DNA from: Bactrocera neohumeralis
Lineage: Eukaryota; Arthropoda; Insecta; Diptera; Tephritidae
Assembly (NCBI RefSeq): GCF_024586455.1
Contig: NC_065922.1
Span: 29,818,089-29,882,088, forward strand
Reading direction: 5' to 3'
Length of the DNA stretch: 64,000 bases
Both the position numbers and the translations under genes were made by a program. Below are positions 11,439-23,149 of this stretch, in pieces (the first letter of the stretch is position 1; each line of letters begins with the position of its first letter). The notes under the pieces were generated by a model. That model was not told the origin of the DNA. It saw only the letters and a list, made by a program, of their open reading frames with translations, and ran no database searches.

Positions 11439-11935
11439 TTGGGTAGTCGAAAAAGTCTTTTCCTATTTCTAATAAAAATTCAACTGATTTTTTTTTTATA
11501 TTTTTAATAATACTCGTAAATATATAAACAAATATGTACCATTTTGGACGAAGAATTTTTCCGCTAGAGACATTATTCCATCAGTGTAAATCGAAATTTC
11601 GAAATTTCCAGAGCGGAAGCGAGCGACCCAGTGTGTTCGCGTAAACTGATACATTTCGCAAATTTCATAAATTTCATTGGTGGCTTGCGTGGCATTCTTC
11701 CTCTTTTATACAAAAATATCAAAATTTAGCGAATTTCTTCATTATTTTCTCTCATTTTTGAACAGCTGTAACTTTTTTCGAAATCCCCGAATTTAATTTT
11801 TTTGGTTAAATGAAGCTTAAAATCTCACCTGTCAAACACTGTATGGTATGACACAATATGCTTGGTAGCACTGGAAATGTACGACTGCAACTACATCTAT
11901 TAACAAAATACGAAAAGTTTTTTTCGACTGCTCAA
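11439..11935 (-). mobile_element. Internally deleted mariner, copy 1
   Basis: A 497-bp element bounded by TTGGGTAGTC at 11439 and its complement ending at 11935, with TA at 11437-11438 and 11936-11937 as target duplication. Inner terminal bases (GAAAAAGTCTTTTC) also match between ends. On the minus strand a diverged start (MRENNEEIR) is followed by KNATQATNEIYEI, RFRSGNFEIS and DGIMSLAEK, so the mariner N-terminal DNA-binding region is joined straight to the C-terminus. Stops and a frameshift break this copy. Non-autonomous; two sister copies lie at 15,171 and 37,082. Confidence 0.85.
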
Positions 11936-11937
11936 TA

Positions 11938-12904
11938 TATACAAAAACAAAATAATTTATTCCTGAACAAATACGCCTTAAAGCAGATTCATAACCAGGA
12001 TCATTGTTTCTTCTTTGAAAATTCAAAACTCTGAAGAGAATTTCCAGATATTGAGGAAAACTACACCAATCCAGACGAAATTCACCATGTTGAGAACTTT
12101 GGGAACTGCGTTACTTAATACTTGGTACTTTGGACCGTAAGAAGCTGTCTAATATTTCAAGAAAAAAGAGAAGAGGTATCCCAGGAGTCATAATAATTGT
12201 GAATTTTATTCATTCTATACAAATACCACATATAAGTTTTAATGTGTATTGTATGTATAAGACCTATTACATATATATTGAAAATAAATTCCTTATTTTG
12301 CTAAAGAAGGCTTTAGTTATCTGTATTTCGCATTGTAGGAGCATGGCTTAAGGTTAAATGGTTAATTCTAATAAGGTTTTCACTTGCACAGCTTAAAATG
12401 ATGGCTCGTTGTGGTAGCTATAACTCCTACAAAAATTTTATCATAAAGGTTCTCATAAACCGCCAAAAGTCTTTGAGCCGATGACAAATTTGTTGAGGCG
12501 ATCATTGTCAGTTTCGGCTATGTCTACTGGTTCGCCGAAGGTAGAGATGTTTCAGTCTCAGTATTGCAAACGTTAGGCAATGGAGGAAAAAGTATCTGGG
12601 TGTTTTCACCTCAATCTCTTCCATACAACTTTGACAGTTTTCGGTCGAATGGATTTTTAGCCTTACAGCATGAATACCTATTGGAAATTTCTAGTAAGAA
12701 CTCCTACTATTTCAGTAATTTGAACTTCGCTAAGAGCAAGCAGTTCAGTAGATATTCTATGTTTTATTTATGCCCGAAAGATCTCGCAGTAGCACAGAAG
12801 CTGCAGGTCGATCAACGCCTGTTAAGTGAAGTCCATAGATACTAAATATAAGATTTTGTACTAAAAAACTTCTCTAACAGTTTTTGAGAACAAGACTCTG
12901 TACC
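11938..12904. other. Spacer
   Basis: No recognised element. An open frame of 93 codons at 12564-12845 has no identifiable family. Confidence 0.35.
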
Positions 12905-13640
12905 GTGGCAGGTCTTTAATTTGATTTAATCGATTCCGTTGCGGTAATTTTTATATCAAAAATATACCACGCTCTGGAAGCTCTAATGTCGAAAAACTAA
13001 AAGCTAGGTAGCGACGATGTCTGACGACGCACCTACGAACTTAGGAGGCTGGTTATGAAAAAAATATTGGTAAATACATAGAAGCAATCGTCGAGTCCGA
13101 CCATGCAAGCACTGTTTAGAATTCCATAATTAACAGTTTCACCAATAATCGTTTGAAACCTTTACATTAAGGATGTATATATGGGCGAGTCACGAGTTAA
13201 TTCCAAAAACCTGATGAACCGTCTACGAATTGCTGCTATATAGAAAAATATCGATCCATTTTTGAATCGGTCGTTAGTGACAATGAAAAGTGTCTCACCT
13301 ACGACAACGTCAATCGAAAATAGTTTCAGTCAAGTCGCGCTTAGGCGGCACAAACGATGGCCAAGGTAGGATTGACGGCCAAGAATGATTTTCTCTGTTT
13401 TTGGTGGAGTAGACAGGAAATCATCTACTGTGAGCCGCTCTTTTAGAACCAAACTATTAATTTGGATATAAGCTCTCAACTCTTGGGTTGTCAGAAGGAA
13501 GCAATCGCCAAAAAGCGGGCATCTTTAGGAGAGTGATTGTCTTTCATCGGAACCACTTCAGATCATACATATATTTACGGGGCTCAGCCCCAATTCCAAT
13601 GCATCCACTTTATAAGCGAGACCTAGCACTGATAATTAAA
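12905..13640 (+). pseudogene. mariner transposase relic
   Basis: Fragments in mariner order: YIEAIVESDHASTV near 13078, FESVVSDNEKCLTYDNVNRK near 13263 (the first catalytic Asp motif GDEKW decayed to DNEKC), AAQTMAKVGLTAK near 13346, FCFWWSRQEIIYCEPL near 13397 (WWDWKGIIYYELLPYG), then LSEGSNRQKA and RVIVFHRNH near 13530 (RRGIVFHQDN, second Asp lost), and LRGSAPIPMHPLYKRDLALI near 13577 (LRELGWEVLMHPPYSPDLAP). Many stops and frameshifts. Same general family as the relic at 22.1-22.7 kb. Confidence 0.8.
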
Positions 13641-14179
13641 GTATATGAAAGATACTCATTTTATTTGTGTAGTATATACTCGTATCCTTCTGTAATATCT
13701 TTTGATGAGTGTTTAATAGCTCTGATAGCTTAAAGGCAACCCAACAATATCAGCTGAAAAGCTTTTTCTATATCAAAAATATAGTCTGAAGATCAGTATA
13801 CGCCGGTTAAAATTTACAAAAATAACAAATACCATATATGTGGATTTTATTTTATAGAACTCATGGAAAACAACAAAGTATCATAATTGGCAGAAATATA
13901 GATAGGTGACTGACAGATATTTTGTTTTTTTGATTTTAACATCATTTATTTGCTTCGGTTATGAATTTCAGTTGGAATTTGTACCAGTTTTTCGTTAGTA
14001 TTTACTTTTTCCTATATTTAATACTTGCAATATATGAATATTGTGAGCTTTGTCAGTGCCAACAAGCCAATGTATTGGCCTTTTCATATCACGCACATTT
14101 CTTTTTTTTATAGAAACGTTTGTAAATATTTTTCAAAAATAAATATTAATATATATTTTTTACACAAGCTGCGCCCTTA
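13641..14179. other. AT-rich spacer
   Basis: Nothing recognised; strongly AT-rich towards 14,150. Confidence 0.4.
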
Positions 14180-14940
14180 ACGGCTCACTCAAGCTAAATT
14201 TTACTGCTTGCATTGATATCAAATATTGCGCATACGCCGTGTCAACCAGCGGGCGGCCATTTATAGCAGCACACTCTGCCAACCACCATAACCACAAATC
14301 GGAATGCAATCAACAGTGACGTTGGCGACGGCGAAGCGCCACAATCCGCAACCACTCGCGCATGCTGCCCCCCTCCACGCAGTGGCGCCCCACCCTACAG
14401 TTCTGCACTTGGTTGTAACACAAGCCCTACCGTACTTTTGGTGTTAAATGGCTTGCGGACCCGGCTGTAGCCGATAGCCGCTTTTATGGGTGGCTGACAG
14501 TTGTTGCAGCAGCGGTGCTACATATTGTTGTTGCATGTTACCGATTAATGTTTTGTATCTGTGCGCATTGTTATTGTTTTTATTATCGCTGCGTTATTGT
14601 TGTTATTGGCACGTGCTTGACAGCCTCAAATACTAATGTGGCGCTGCAACGGACCGCAAAGTCGAGCGCTGCTACAGACTATAGGTTGTTGTTGCAACTT
14701 CTCTTTTGTAAATGTTACTGTTGTATGTTCGTTACCGTTATGCGAAATGCATTGCTACTCGCGACGTGGTTGGTGTGTTGGGTTTTTGTTGTTACCGCTC
14801 CAATCGTTTCAATTGCCACAATTCAATGATGATGCCAAAGCGACGGTACACCAATGCGCTGGTTGCTTGGTTGAGTGAGTCACAGCTTACTGGCTCACCC
14901 GCTTTTGGAGAGTGGTTCAGCACGAATTGCTAATATTGAA
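14180..14940. other. GC-rich unique island
   Basis: One of the highest-GC stretches in the window (GGCGACGGCGAAGCGCC near 14323), followed by TTG/GTT-rich sequence. Three overlapping plus-strand frames (14515-14829, 14636-14878, 14712-14933) are all low-complexity Cys/Leu/Val translations of that sequence and are not convincing genes. A candidate regulatory region or untranslated exon. Confidence 0.4.
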
Positions 14941-15170
14941 AGATATCGGTGCTTTATTTGTTCTTTGTGCCATTATGTGCTTTATGCTTTGAAATATTGA
15001 TATTCTTGTAAATAATAATAACCTTGTGTCTGAAAAGGTGTTTCTTACTGGGAGTTCTTATCATTACTTCAATATGAAGAAAACCTCAGCCAAATGTCAT
15101 TGTATATTGTTGCAATTTTATGGTAAATACGCTATGGCTGAACGAGCTTGTCAAAAGTGGTTTATTTTTT

Positions 15171-15681
15171 TTTGGTAGTCGAAAAAGTCTTTTCGTATTT
15201 CTAGACAAACCAACTTATTTCTTTTTACAGACATCCTAATAAATAATGAAATATGTCCCAATTTAGTCTACTACTTTTGCCATTTTTTCGCCAGAGACAT
15301 TATTCTATCAGCGTAAAACTTGCATCAGTGTAAATCGAAATTTCGAAGTTTCCAGAACAGAAACGAACGAACCATTGTTGTGCTACACGAACTGATACAG
15401 CATCGTCTACGTAAACTTCACAAATTTCATTGGTGGCGTGCGTGGCCTTTTTCCCTTTTTTATTTTATACAAAAATTTCAAAATATATCGAATTTCTTCA
15501 TTATTTTCACTCATTTTTGAACAGCTGTAACTTTTTTTCAACTTCCCCGAATTTAATTTTTTTAAAATGAAGCTTAAAATCTCATCTTTCCAACACTGTA
15601 TGGTATGACACAATGTGATTGGTAGCACGACTGCAACGACATCTATTGACAAAATACGAAAAGACTTTTTCGACTACCCAA
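15171..15681 (-). mobile_element. Internally deleted mariner, copy 2
   Basis: 511 bp, from TTTGGTAGTC at 15171 (one mismatch to the family end) to GACTACCCAA ending 15681, followed by TA. On the minus strand it encodes MSENNEEIRYILKFLYK starting near 15517, the mariner N-terminus. A few bases further a one-base shift leads to KFVKFT in place of TNEICEIYG. After the deletion junction it reads ADRIMSLAKKWQK followed by two stops, the mariner C-terminus. Best-preserved N-terminus of the three sister copies. Confidence 0.88.
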
Positions 15682-16335
15682 TATTTGCTTACTAGAGCCG
15701 ATACGTGCGAACTATCGATATACATGTTATAATTTGTGCTTCTTATACATTAAACATATAGCTTTCGTTTGATCAAAACGTCGCAGTTTTAGAAAAATAT
15801 ATTATTACGTGATGCAAATAGCAGAGTCAACCCCATCGAGCCATCATATGATTCCATATACACGAAGACTCATATGATTCGAACTCATACATAATATCCT
15901 AACAAGAAGATTGGTCAACTCAAAAAAAAAAAAAAAAGCGACCCACACATATCTAGTTACTTCATTTTATGAGATAGCTTATATGTCCTTGAAGCTACCT
16001 TTGAATAAAAATAGTTGAAAGTTTAAACAAATAATAATAAAAATTCCAAAAAGAAGTTATCAGTGCTCTGCTAAAGGGAGGTCAAAATGATGCATGTCAT
16101 GGCTTGTCATCATTCAATCGCAACAATATTTTTGATATATGCTAATAAGGTAATTTAGAAAAAAGTAGGGAATTTGCGAATTAATTTTCAAGGAAAAAAA
16201 TTTTGCGTTTTACCTTGGGATGCCGAAATAGATATATATACTTTATGAAAATATACGAAATACATTATCTTTTAGACACAGCTAAGTTAAAAGTCCAGAT
16301 TAGTTCAAATTACAATGTCCTCTTATCTCTCTTTT
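15682..16335. other. AT-rich spacer
   Basis: Contains short direct repeats around CATATGATTC (15846, 15873). No gene or mobile element recognised. Confidence 0.4.
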
Positions 16336-16660
16336 TATACCCTGAACAGGGTATATTAAGTTTGTCACGAAGTTTGTAACACCCAGAAGGAATCGTCGGA
16401 GACCCTATAAAGTATATATATGTATGTACGTATATGTATAAATGATCAGTATGTTGAGCTGAGTCGATTTGGCCATGTCCGTCTGTCCGTCCGTCTGTTC
16501 GTCCGTCTGTCTGTATATATACGAACTAGTCCCTCAGTTTTTAAGATATCGTTTTGAAATTTTGCAACCGTCATTTTCTCTTCAAGAAGCTGCTCATTTG
16601 TCGGAACGGCCGATATTGGACCACTATAACATATAGCCGCCATACAAACTGAACAATCGG
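16336..16660. repeat. mini-me-like interspersed repeat, 3'-truncated
   Basis: Starts with the perfect hairpin TATACCCTGAACAGGGTATA at 16336-16355. A conserved block (GTAACACCCAGAAGGAATCG...CCCTATAAAG), a TA-rich run, and the (GTCY)n tract GTCCGTCTGTCCGTCCGTCT near 16478 follow. The unit ACTATAACATATAGCCGCCA at 16623 is the internal repeat seen three times in the copy at 30.3 kb. The 3' hairpin is missing. A minus-strand frame at 16446-16787 is a shadow of this repeat. The name is from memory of dipteran mini-me elements. Confidence 0.75.
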
Positions 16661-16914
16661 ATCGGAGTGTAAAAAGATAGATTACGATAGTTTCGCGGGT
16701 TTCTTTTTTGTGGAACCAGCGTAACAGCAAAATACAATACAATACATGTTTGATAGGTTCAGCTCCCCATATGACGTAGCATGTCAAAATATACTTTGCT
16801 ATAATTTGAAGGGTCTATATAACTATGTGGTTTGAAATAATCCATCCATCCAGCGAGAAAAACAACTATGAAACATTTTATCACATCTCAGCAGGTGAGC
16901 CCCATGAAAGAAAT

Positions 16915-17095
16915 TATTAGTTCAGGGGCGGATCCAGGGAAGGGGGTCTTAACTGCGGAGAGTTCCTCCTCAAAAGTTAAAAGTTATACATTGTTTGCAT
17001 CATAAGTGACACTCCGCGAAGAAAAATCAATGCAAGTACAAAATTATATAGTTCCCTCCCCAAAATTCTACTCTGGATCCGCCCCTGTATTAGTT
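16915..17095. mobile_element. 165-bp hAT-type MITE with perfect 8-bp target duplication
   Basis: The element spans 16923-17087. It begins CAGGGGCGGATCCAG and ends with its exact complement, a 15-bp perfect terminal inverted repeat. It is flanked on both sides by TATTAGTT (16915-16922 and 17088-17095), an 8-bp duplication as made by hAT transposases. No coding capacity, so it would need a transposase supplied from elsewhere. The intact duplication and ends suggest a fairly young insertion. Confidence 0.92.
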
Positions 17096-18049
17096 TGACT
17101 ATGGTATGGTTTAGAAAATACTTCATTTATTAGTTACTGACGTAAAGATTGTATATCTATTATTTTCCTAAAGCATCCACTCTTCTAATTTTCTTTGAGG
17201 CTTTGTTGGCAATATATTTGATTGACAGCCTCTTCTCTTTTTATTTTTTTCTAAAATACGGAGTGATTTAAAAATTTCACTATCCAATGAAATTAAAATC
17301 CGTACACTTCAATTAAAAGTTACCCTTTTACAAGGCAGAATTCGAAATAAAATGCAATTGCGTGAGTATTGCCACCGTTCCGTTACTTCAAAGCGTACAA
17401 AATATTTGCAAACCAAACCTAATTAAACATTTGTTTTAAAGGAATTTCGATATTGAAATGCCATCGGAAGTGCGAATGTACACTGCAGTGCAAAATCATT
17501 GAATTTAAATTGGAAAAATTTCTCACCTAAAACGAAGTGAAAACAGACGCCGACAAAAGAGTTCGTTACGTGTCACGCACAACAGCCGCCATCGGCTCAA
17601 AAACGAGGAATACGAATAGAAAGGGAACATTTTCATACGAACTGTAGGCAAACATATGCAAAACTTTATTTATTTACAAACATATATACATATCTACGCA
17701 TAGGTGAAGGGTTCAAATGCATTTAAAAATAAAAAGTTAATTGAAAATATTTTAGAAATGGAAAACAAGCTTGGCCGTTTTGGTCTGGTAGATATACGTA
17801 CAGATATTTAGCAGAAAAGCAGAAAGTAGTAGTTCATTGAAAATATTTTAAAATTCTTCCGTTAAAAAGTGGATACATTTCCTGCATTTTGAACAAAATT
17901 TGATACAAAAAAATTTTTTTGGGTGAGATTTCGCTCAGAATATTTTAACAGTCTCTTAGAAGTAAATTCTTGTTGGTAGAATATACTTGCCGCCCCACAG
18001 TTCTCTTATACCGAGTTGTCGATGATTGTTCTCAGAGAGCTGGAGTGTA
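17096..18049. other. Spacer with a unique island
   Basis: 17,330-17,700 looks single-copy; the rest is AT-rich. No gene recognised. Confidence 0.35.
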
Positions 18050-18700
18050 AGTCGAGTAGAAAATCGTTCGCCTGCGGTTTTTGCTGCACAGACGCGGGTG
18101 CGTATAGTGGTCCGAGTCAATGGTAGGACCTCGAAGCGTACTCACATATAAAACTCCGGAGACGTGTTTACCGTCTATCACAGCATCATCAATCTGGTTG
18201 TAGGTTTTTCAATCCGGAGACAGCCAGGTAGATTGATCAATTTTCCTATGATGGAATCTAAATGGGGATGTTTTATTACGGAGGCTTAATTAACTGACTG
18301 TTGTGCCAAAGATACCTTCTTTGTCCACCCTCGTCACGTCGTCAAGCACGATTTTGACATCGTGACGGGGGCAGCTGTCCACGCGCTCATAGAAGACATT
18401 TTTGGTAACTTCGTCCCTTTTTTCGGTCGAGGCGTGGGCGCAAATCAGCGATATGCCGAAAAACTTCACTTTGATGCGGATTATGACTAGATGTTCATTC
18501 ATCGAGGCGAATGTCAGGACTCGACGACGGAGTTTCTCACCCACCACGAATGCCACTCCCAATTTGTGCTTTTTTATATAGCCACTATAGTAAACGCCAC
18601 AAGAACCTTCGTCTCAGTCCTTATCCCGTCCATCGCACTTCTTGAACGGAGGTGATGTCAGCCCTTACTCTTACTAGGAAGTCAACCAACAGATGATACC
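18050..18700 (-). pseudogene. LINE apurinic-type endonuclease domain relic
   Basis: Read from 18700 downwards: VRADITSVQEVRWTG (the LQEIRWTG motif with the catalytic Glu), CGVYYSGYIKKHKLGVAFVV, then an open frame 18562-18290 with FFGISLICAHASTEKRDEV, RVDSCPRHDVKIVLDD (GDFNAK box changed) and EGIFG. Another frame gives STWLSPD, NQIDDAVIDGKHVSGV and RGPTIDSDHYTH, which carries the terminal SDH catalytic motif of the APE-type fold. This is the endonuclease that nicks target DNA in non-LTR retrotransposons with CFDP2-like domains. Broken by at least three frameshifts or deletions and not followed by an RT domain. Confidence 0.85.
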
Positions 18701-18980
18701 CCACAAGCCATTGAAGAGACGCCGTTACATCCTCAAAAAGTCTCTGTTTAGTGTGCTTTAAGAGCAGAGGAATTCGTCAGTCGTAATTTCTTCAAAAAAG
18801 TTAAGTCGACCATAATGTCACAGTCAATGGAAATGGCAATACATTGAGCCGTGATAGATGACTTTTATGTGATTGAATAGGAGGAAAAACTTTTCATGAA
18901 CGCATCGTGGACCTGTGGCGTGGCCTCTCAAGATTTAGAGATGTAGCACCCGCTAGACCATTATTTGCGGTCCTAATTGT
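18701..18980 (+). pseudogene. IS630-like transposase relic, second copy
   Basis: PQAIEETPLHPQKVSV near 18710 matches the family's EETPLHPEKVTVW strand. FFKK near 18790, HNVTVNGN near 18817, RGPVAWP near 18909 (the SRNGPVNWPPRSCDLTPLDY block) and PLDHYL near 18954 follow, each in a different frame. The DNA GAGACGCCGTTACATCCTCA is identical in the copy at 32.3 kb. It directly abuts the LINE endonuclease relic on the opposite strand. Confidence 0.65.
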
Positions 18981-19070
18981 AGCAAAAGCTTGTCGAAAAT
19001 CGGGCGTCGAAAATGAAATATATTCGAGTCAGCAGCGGCCTCAGAAAACATATTAATAACAAAGTACCTA

Positions 19071-20686
19071 CAGCTGTTGACAGCTAATTAGAAACGACAC
19101 CTATTTTGAAATAAATGATGGATTTTTTCAATAAATCACGTATATTTTTTGTATTTTCACTTATTTTATTGAAACCTATGTTAAACTTAAACTCTAATAA
19201 TAAAACTTTTGTTTAAAATTCGTTTTTGTTTTGAAGATTTTAACAAAAATCATGGAATCAACGATTTGCGTGCGACAACTAATTAGAAACGAAAATATTT
19301 TATCAACAAAAAAAATGATACATATTACAAATACTTGCTTACTTTCAGTTAGCATTTTGTTGGTTATCCCTTTTTCTTAAATATTGCTTCACATCCATTC
19401 CAAATTTACGTTATAAAACTCTGACAGCGCACCAATGGTGTAACTTGCTATGCCGTTCTAATTTCATCACAAAGAACATCCATATTTGGAATATTTTTGG
19501 TGCATATGGATTTTTTATCATAACCCAGAGATGTTCTATAGGGTTTAAGTCTGGGCTGGACGATTCCCACTCCAAAACATTGATAGAATTTTTATTAAAA
19601 AACTTTTGTGTCAACTTAGACGTATGCTTTGAATTGTTATCTTCCTTATAACAGCCTCAGCCCATGGCAACATGACATTTTTTAGGATGTCGACGCATTT
19701 CTGCTTGTTTAATATTCATTCCAAGGAAAAAAATTCCCACACCATGATTGATCCTCCACCATACTCAACTACGCGTGTAACATAGCGAGGATCAAATTAT
19801 TGAATTATCGGACGACGAATATGACTTCGACCATCAGGACCTGAGCGATTCATTTTTGTTACATCGTTCCAAGCGACATACCTTCGTTTATTTGTTGTCT
19901 TAGACCAATCAGAGTTGGCAAAGCCTACGCGTCGTTTCTACGAAATTTAGTCAGAAGTGGGTTCCTGCGTGCTTCCCTGCCGTGAAGTCCAGATACGACC
20001 AAACACCGGGAAATTGTTTTCTTGAATAGTTGGCCATTATATTCATCTTGAATTTCACATAGAATGTCAGTGGAACTCTATTTTTGGGTCACTTCGGAAG
20101 ATAGTGTTAATTCTGCGGTATATTTTTGTTGAAGTTTTTCGGATTTTTTCTTTGCGTGCAATATTGAAAATAGTTTTAAAATTTTGTATATGCTTAAGGA
20201 CATTCAAAGCAAATTTTTTTAGCATTTGATTTTATACGAAATTTCTTTGCACGTCTTTCCAGACCGATGAAGGTCAAAAATGTAGCTGCGAAGGGTAGGT
20301 GTACAGTTGCAGCGTTTCCATATTAAAAAACTTCAATAATACATTTTAAACCACAACTTTGAAACACATCCTTACCAGAAACCAATAATATTATTAACAA
20401 AAATTAACAGCTTGAGGAATTTTAATTCTTTAAACAACTGTTTCTAATTAGCTGTCGCACTTACATAATTCACCTTCTATATTGTAACGCATTTACTATT
20501 TGGGAAAAAATTAAAAGAGCTTTAACTTCACAACTACAAAACAGAGTGAATTTAGTATTAAATGGAGTAACATGAACAATGCAAGACTTTTAGTAATATA
20601 AATAACGGTATATCAAAATTTTGTATCATTATACTCATCAGCCATCTATAAAAAACGGAGCATTTCTAATTAGCTGCCAACGGCTG
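19071..20686 (-). mobile_element. Tc1-like element with IR/DR ends
   Basis: 1,616 bp between TA duplications at 19069-19070 and 20687-20688. The left end reads CAGCTGTTGACAGCTAATTA; the right end complement differs by only two bases (CAGCCGTTGGCAGC...). Each end also carries an inner copy of the core (GCGACAACTAATTAGAAACG at 19272; complement TTTCTAATTAGCTGTCGCAC at 20441), about 200 bp inside. This is the IR/DR layout with two transposase sites per end known from Tc1-family elements. The internal transposase gene is on the minus strand and decayed. Confidence 0.9.
19340..20320 (-). pseudogene. Tc1-like transposase relic
   Basis: From about 20290 downwards: HRSGKTCKEISYKIK (N-terminal helix-turn-helix), KEKIRKTSTKIYRRIN, then NSDWSKTTNKRRY, VTKMNRSGPDGRSHIRRP (the FNRFGSDGKHYVRRP segment; the preceding first Asp is not recognisable), PRYVTRVVEYGGGSIMVW near 19765 (the GGGSIMVWG motif), LKNVMLPWAEAV, and in the frame 19614-19411 NVLEWESSSPDLNPIEHLW with the final catalytic Glu of the DD34E triad. 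Stops and frameshifts separate the pieces, so it is not functional. It lies inside the IR/DR element. Confidence 0.85.
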
Positions 20687-22116
20687 TATTTATGATTCCA
20701 ACTAAAATGCGGAGCTTCAACCTCTTATAAGTTAAAAATCCAAATTATTGCCACAATTGCATTTGTTTACGGGCCAATTACTGTCCATCTCCATGTGTTT
20801 GCAGCCGCTGCAGTAAATTGTATTTTAATTTTGCAAATTCCATTACATTGCCAATTTAACGGAGACTGAAAAACTTTTGCTTTAGTTGCTACATTCAGGT
20901 TTTTATTGCGATTTTTACGCCCACAATTACAGACAGACAGGCGGGCGTCTGAAATTCAGCGAATGCGCTTTGCAGAAGGTTGTGCGTTAACAATTAAATA
21001 CAATTTTTTGCTTCCAACAACAAACATAGATTCTTTTAAATTTTACTTGACCCTCATTCAACATTCGGTGCTACCACTGACACGCCCACAACAAAACAAG
21101 CTTGAAGCTGCATTGAAAAATTTCATCTATTTTGCTTGGTTTTACCATATTTCCCTTCATTTCATTCCACTTCATCCACATGCGCTGCTACTCAAAGCTA
21201 TTTGTGGATGCACTCTTTGTCGGCTGATTGTTGGCATTTGCTGTTGTTATTGTTCACTGGTTTGGTTGATATTATATATTTCTATATACAAGTATATACA
21301 TACATACATACATATGCACAAGAGCAGGCGAGAGGAACTTTTTTCAAAAGGGATTTTTTTTACCTTGCGTCATATATTAGGTCGGAATTAAAAAATTAGT
21401 GATCCCTCTTCGATGTTCCGCCTCAGACGCGTTTGCGCAAAAGCGATCTTCTCTTTTTTCTTGACACTGTAACCATCGTTGCAATTCTTGAGGAGACCGC
21501 ACGACGAGCATGACTGTACATAATATCTGTCTAAATAATCCATTAAGTTGGGCCGGTAAATAAACCATATTTAAGTTTCGCCAGTCGATAAAGCCGAAAA
21601 TAAAGTCATTACTTTCTGCACATGATCCTTAAAGCAAAGAAAACCTTTTCTAAGTTATTTTTAGTTAGTTTTCTTTTATTTGAGTCACTTCATGCGAACT
21701 ATAGCCATAACATCCGACTATTTATTGTCTCTATATAGTAATTTGCTCCTTGTCTGTGGCCAAAAAGTTGAAGAATGCTGCTGAGCCATTCCCTAGAACT
21801 ATTTAAAGAGTATCAAACACGATTTCAAACTCAACAGCATAAGATTCAATCTAATACGGGCTAAGGAGAGAAATAAGAGAATAAACTAAACTTTTAATTT
21901 GATGGCATTAGCTAGATCTAGACCTCTTCGGTTTGCTTCTTAACGCAATCTAGAGAGGGTGCAGCTAAAAACCGCGTACCGTAGCTTGTCATACTGCGAT
22001 TTTCTTCCCATTTTAAAATTGGTTAACTTCCCATCCCTCATTTCATTGAGAAAAACTTCTTTAGCTTTGAATATTATACATATAAAGACCTCATACTGCA
22101 ACAGACAAACGGTTCT
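20687..22116. other. Unique island, then AT-rich spacer
   Basis: 20,760-21,330 is GC-richer and single-copy-looking. It contains a 161-codon plus-strand frame (20906-21391) with no recognisable domain and a low-complexity Tyr/Ile/His tail over the ATACA repeat at 21290. I do not call it a gene. 21,330-22,116 shows nothing recognisable. Confidence 0.35.
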
Positions 22117-22740
22117 TTGATTTCGTTCTGGGTTTTCTGACGTTAAAGATACTCCACGCTCTGTAAGGCCAATAGTCTAAAAAATCAATAAAACAATGGC
22201 AATAATCTAGTCCAACCGTCTTGTAAGCTTTGTCTTGTAAGTCTTTGTTGATTTCCCACTAACCAAAGTTTAAAAAACTCTATTTGAAACTATTTCAATA
22301 AGGCTAGTCACAAAAAGAAGCTCAAGGCATGGGTGTCTCACGAGATGACGCAGGAACACCTCATGGACCGAATTTTTATCTGTGAATCGTTGTTGAAACA
22401 AACCAAAATCGTTCCATTCCTTAAGAAAACGTCAAGAGAAAACGGTCTTGGTTGAATCACGCTAAGCCGGTGCAAGCAATGGCGGATTCGGTGGGATTTT
22501 CAGGAAATCATCTGCTATGAGATGCTCCCTTACGGCTACACACTTAACTCGGACCGTCTGAAGAAAGTAATCATCCGGAAGTGGTTACTAAGTGAGGAAT
22601 TGTGTTCCATTAAGACAACGCCAAGCCACTCACTTCGATAATGAGTGGTCAGAAGCTCTGAAAGCACGACCAAATGATTACCACCTGTTTCTGTCTATGA
22701 TAAATGATTTCGTTGGTGAAAAGTTTTCATTTTTCAAGAT
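22117..22740 (+). pseudogene. mariner transposase relic
   Basis: RSGFSDVKDTPRSVRPIV at 22122 is the linker after the helix-turn-helix. LKAWVSHEMTQEHLMDRIFI near 22322 and ICESLLKQTKIVPFLKK match LDVWVPHELTQKNLMDRI and the following helix. A deletion removes the first catalytic Asp (GDEKW) and joins to KRKRSWLNHAKPVQAM near 22436. EIICYEMLPYGYTLNSD near 22508 is the YYELLPYGQTLNSD strand. FH*DNAKPLTS near 22605 retains the second Asp with an adjacent stop. NDYHLFLSMINDFVGEKF near 22674 is the third-Asp motif. An unusually easy-to-read corpse of a common fly mariner. Confidence 0.9.
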
Positions 22741-23149
22741 GACCATAATAAGCTATGTACTTAGCCTAAATCGGCTAATTCTAACTATGCAAAAAAAATT
22801 TAATAATGGTAATTCAAAGTCGGATATATTTAAGTATTTCTCTGGTCGTTATGAGTCAGAGAGCGCACGAAGTAAAACGGCTGAATTTTAGAGTTTTTAA
22901 ATTTGTAACTTCTGTGGCGGCGATGGAATAGAGGTTAAAGCGGGACAACATATGATTAGTTTTACCTCATTTATCGAAAACCCCATAATATCTGTAAAAT
23001 AATTTTCATATGAGCAGCTGGCGAAGGAACTGCCATTTGGAGGAACTTACCCGAAATAGTAAGGTTAGTTCGGCTCAAGAATTAGGATCAGGGTGTAAGC
23101 ATTAAGTCTTAAAACTAGAATGCTGTATTGTTATAAAGCAATGAAATTT
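22741..23149. other. Spacer
   Basis: No further mariner motif after the KF box at about 22,725; nothing else recognised. Confidence 0.35.

Noticed and set aside
14515..14933. Three overlapping Cys/Leu/Val-rich frames.
   Set aside because: All translate the same GTT-rich low-complexity sequence, with no conserved motif or favourable start.
16446..16787. Minus-strand frame rich in Arg/Thr repeats (TDRRTNRRTDRRT).
   Set aside because: It is the translation of the (GTCY)n microsatellite of a mini-me-like repeat.
20906..21391. Plus-strand 161-codon open frame in a unique island.
   Set aside because: No domain, a low-complexity tail over an ATACA repeat, and an overlapping second frame of similar quality.
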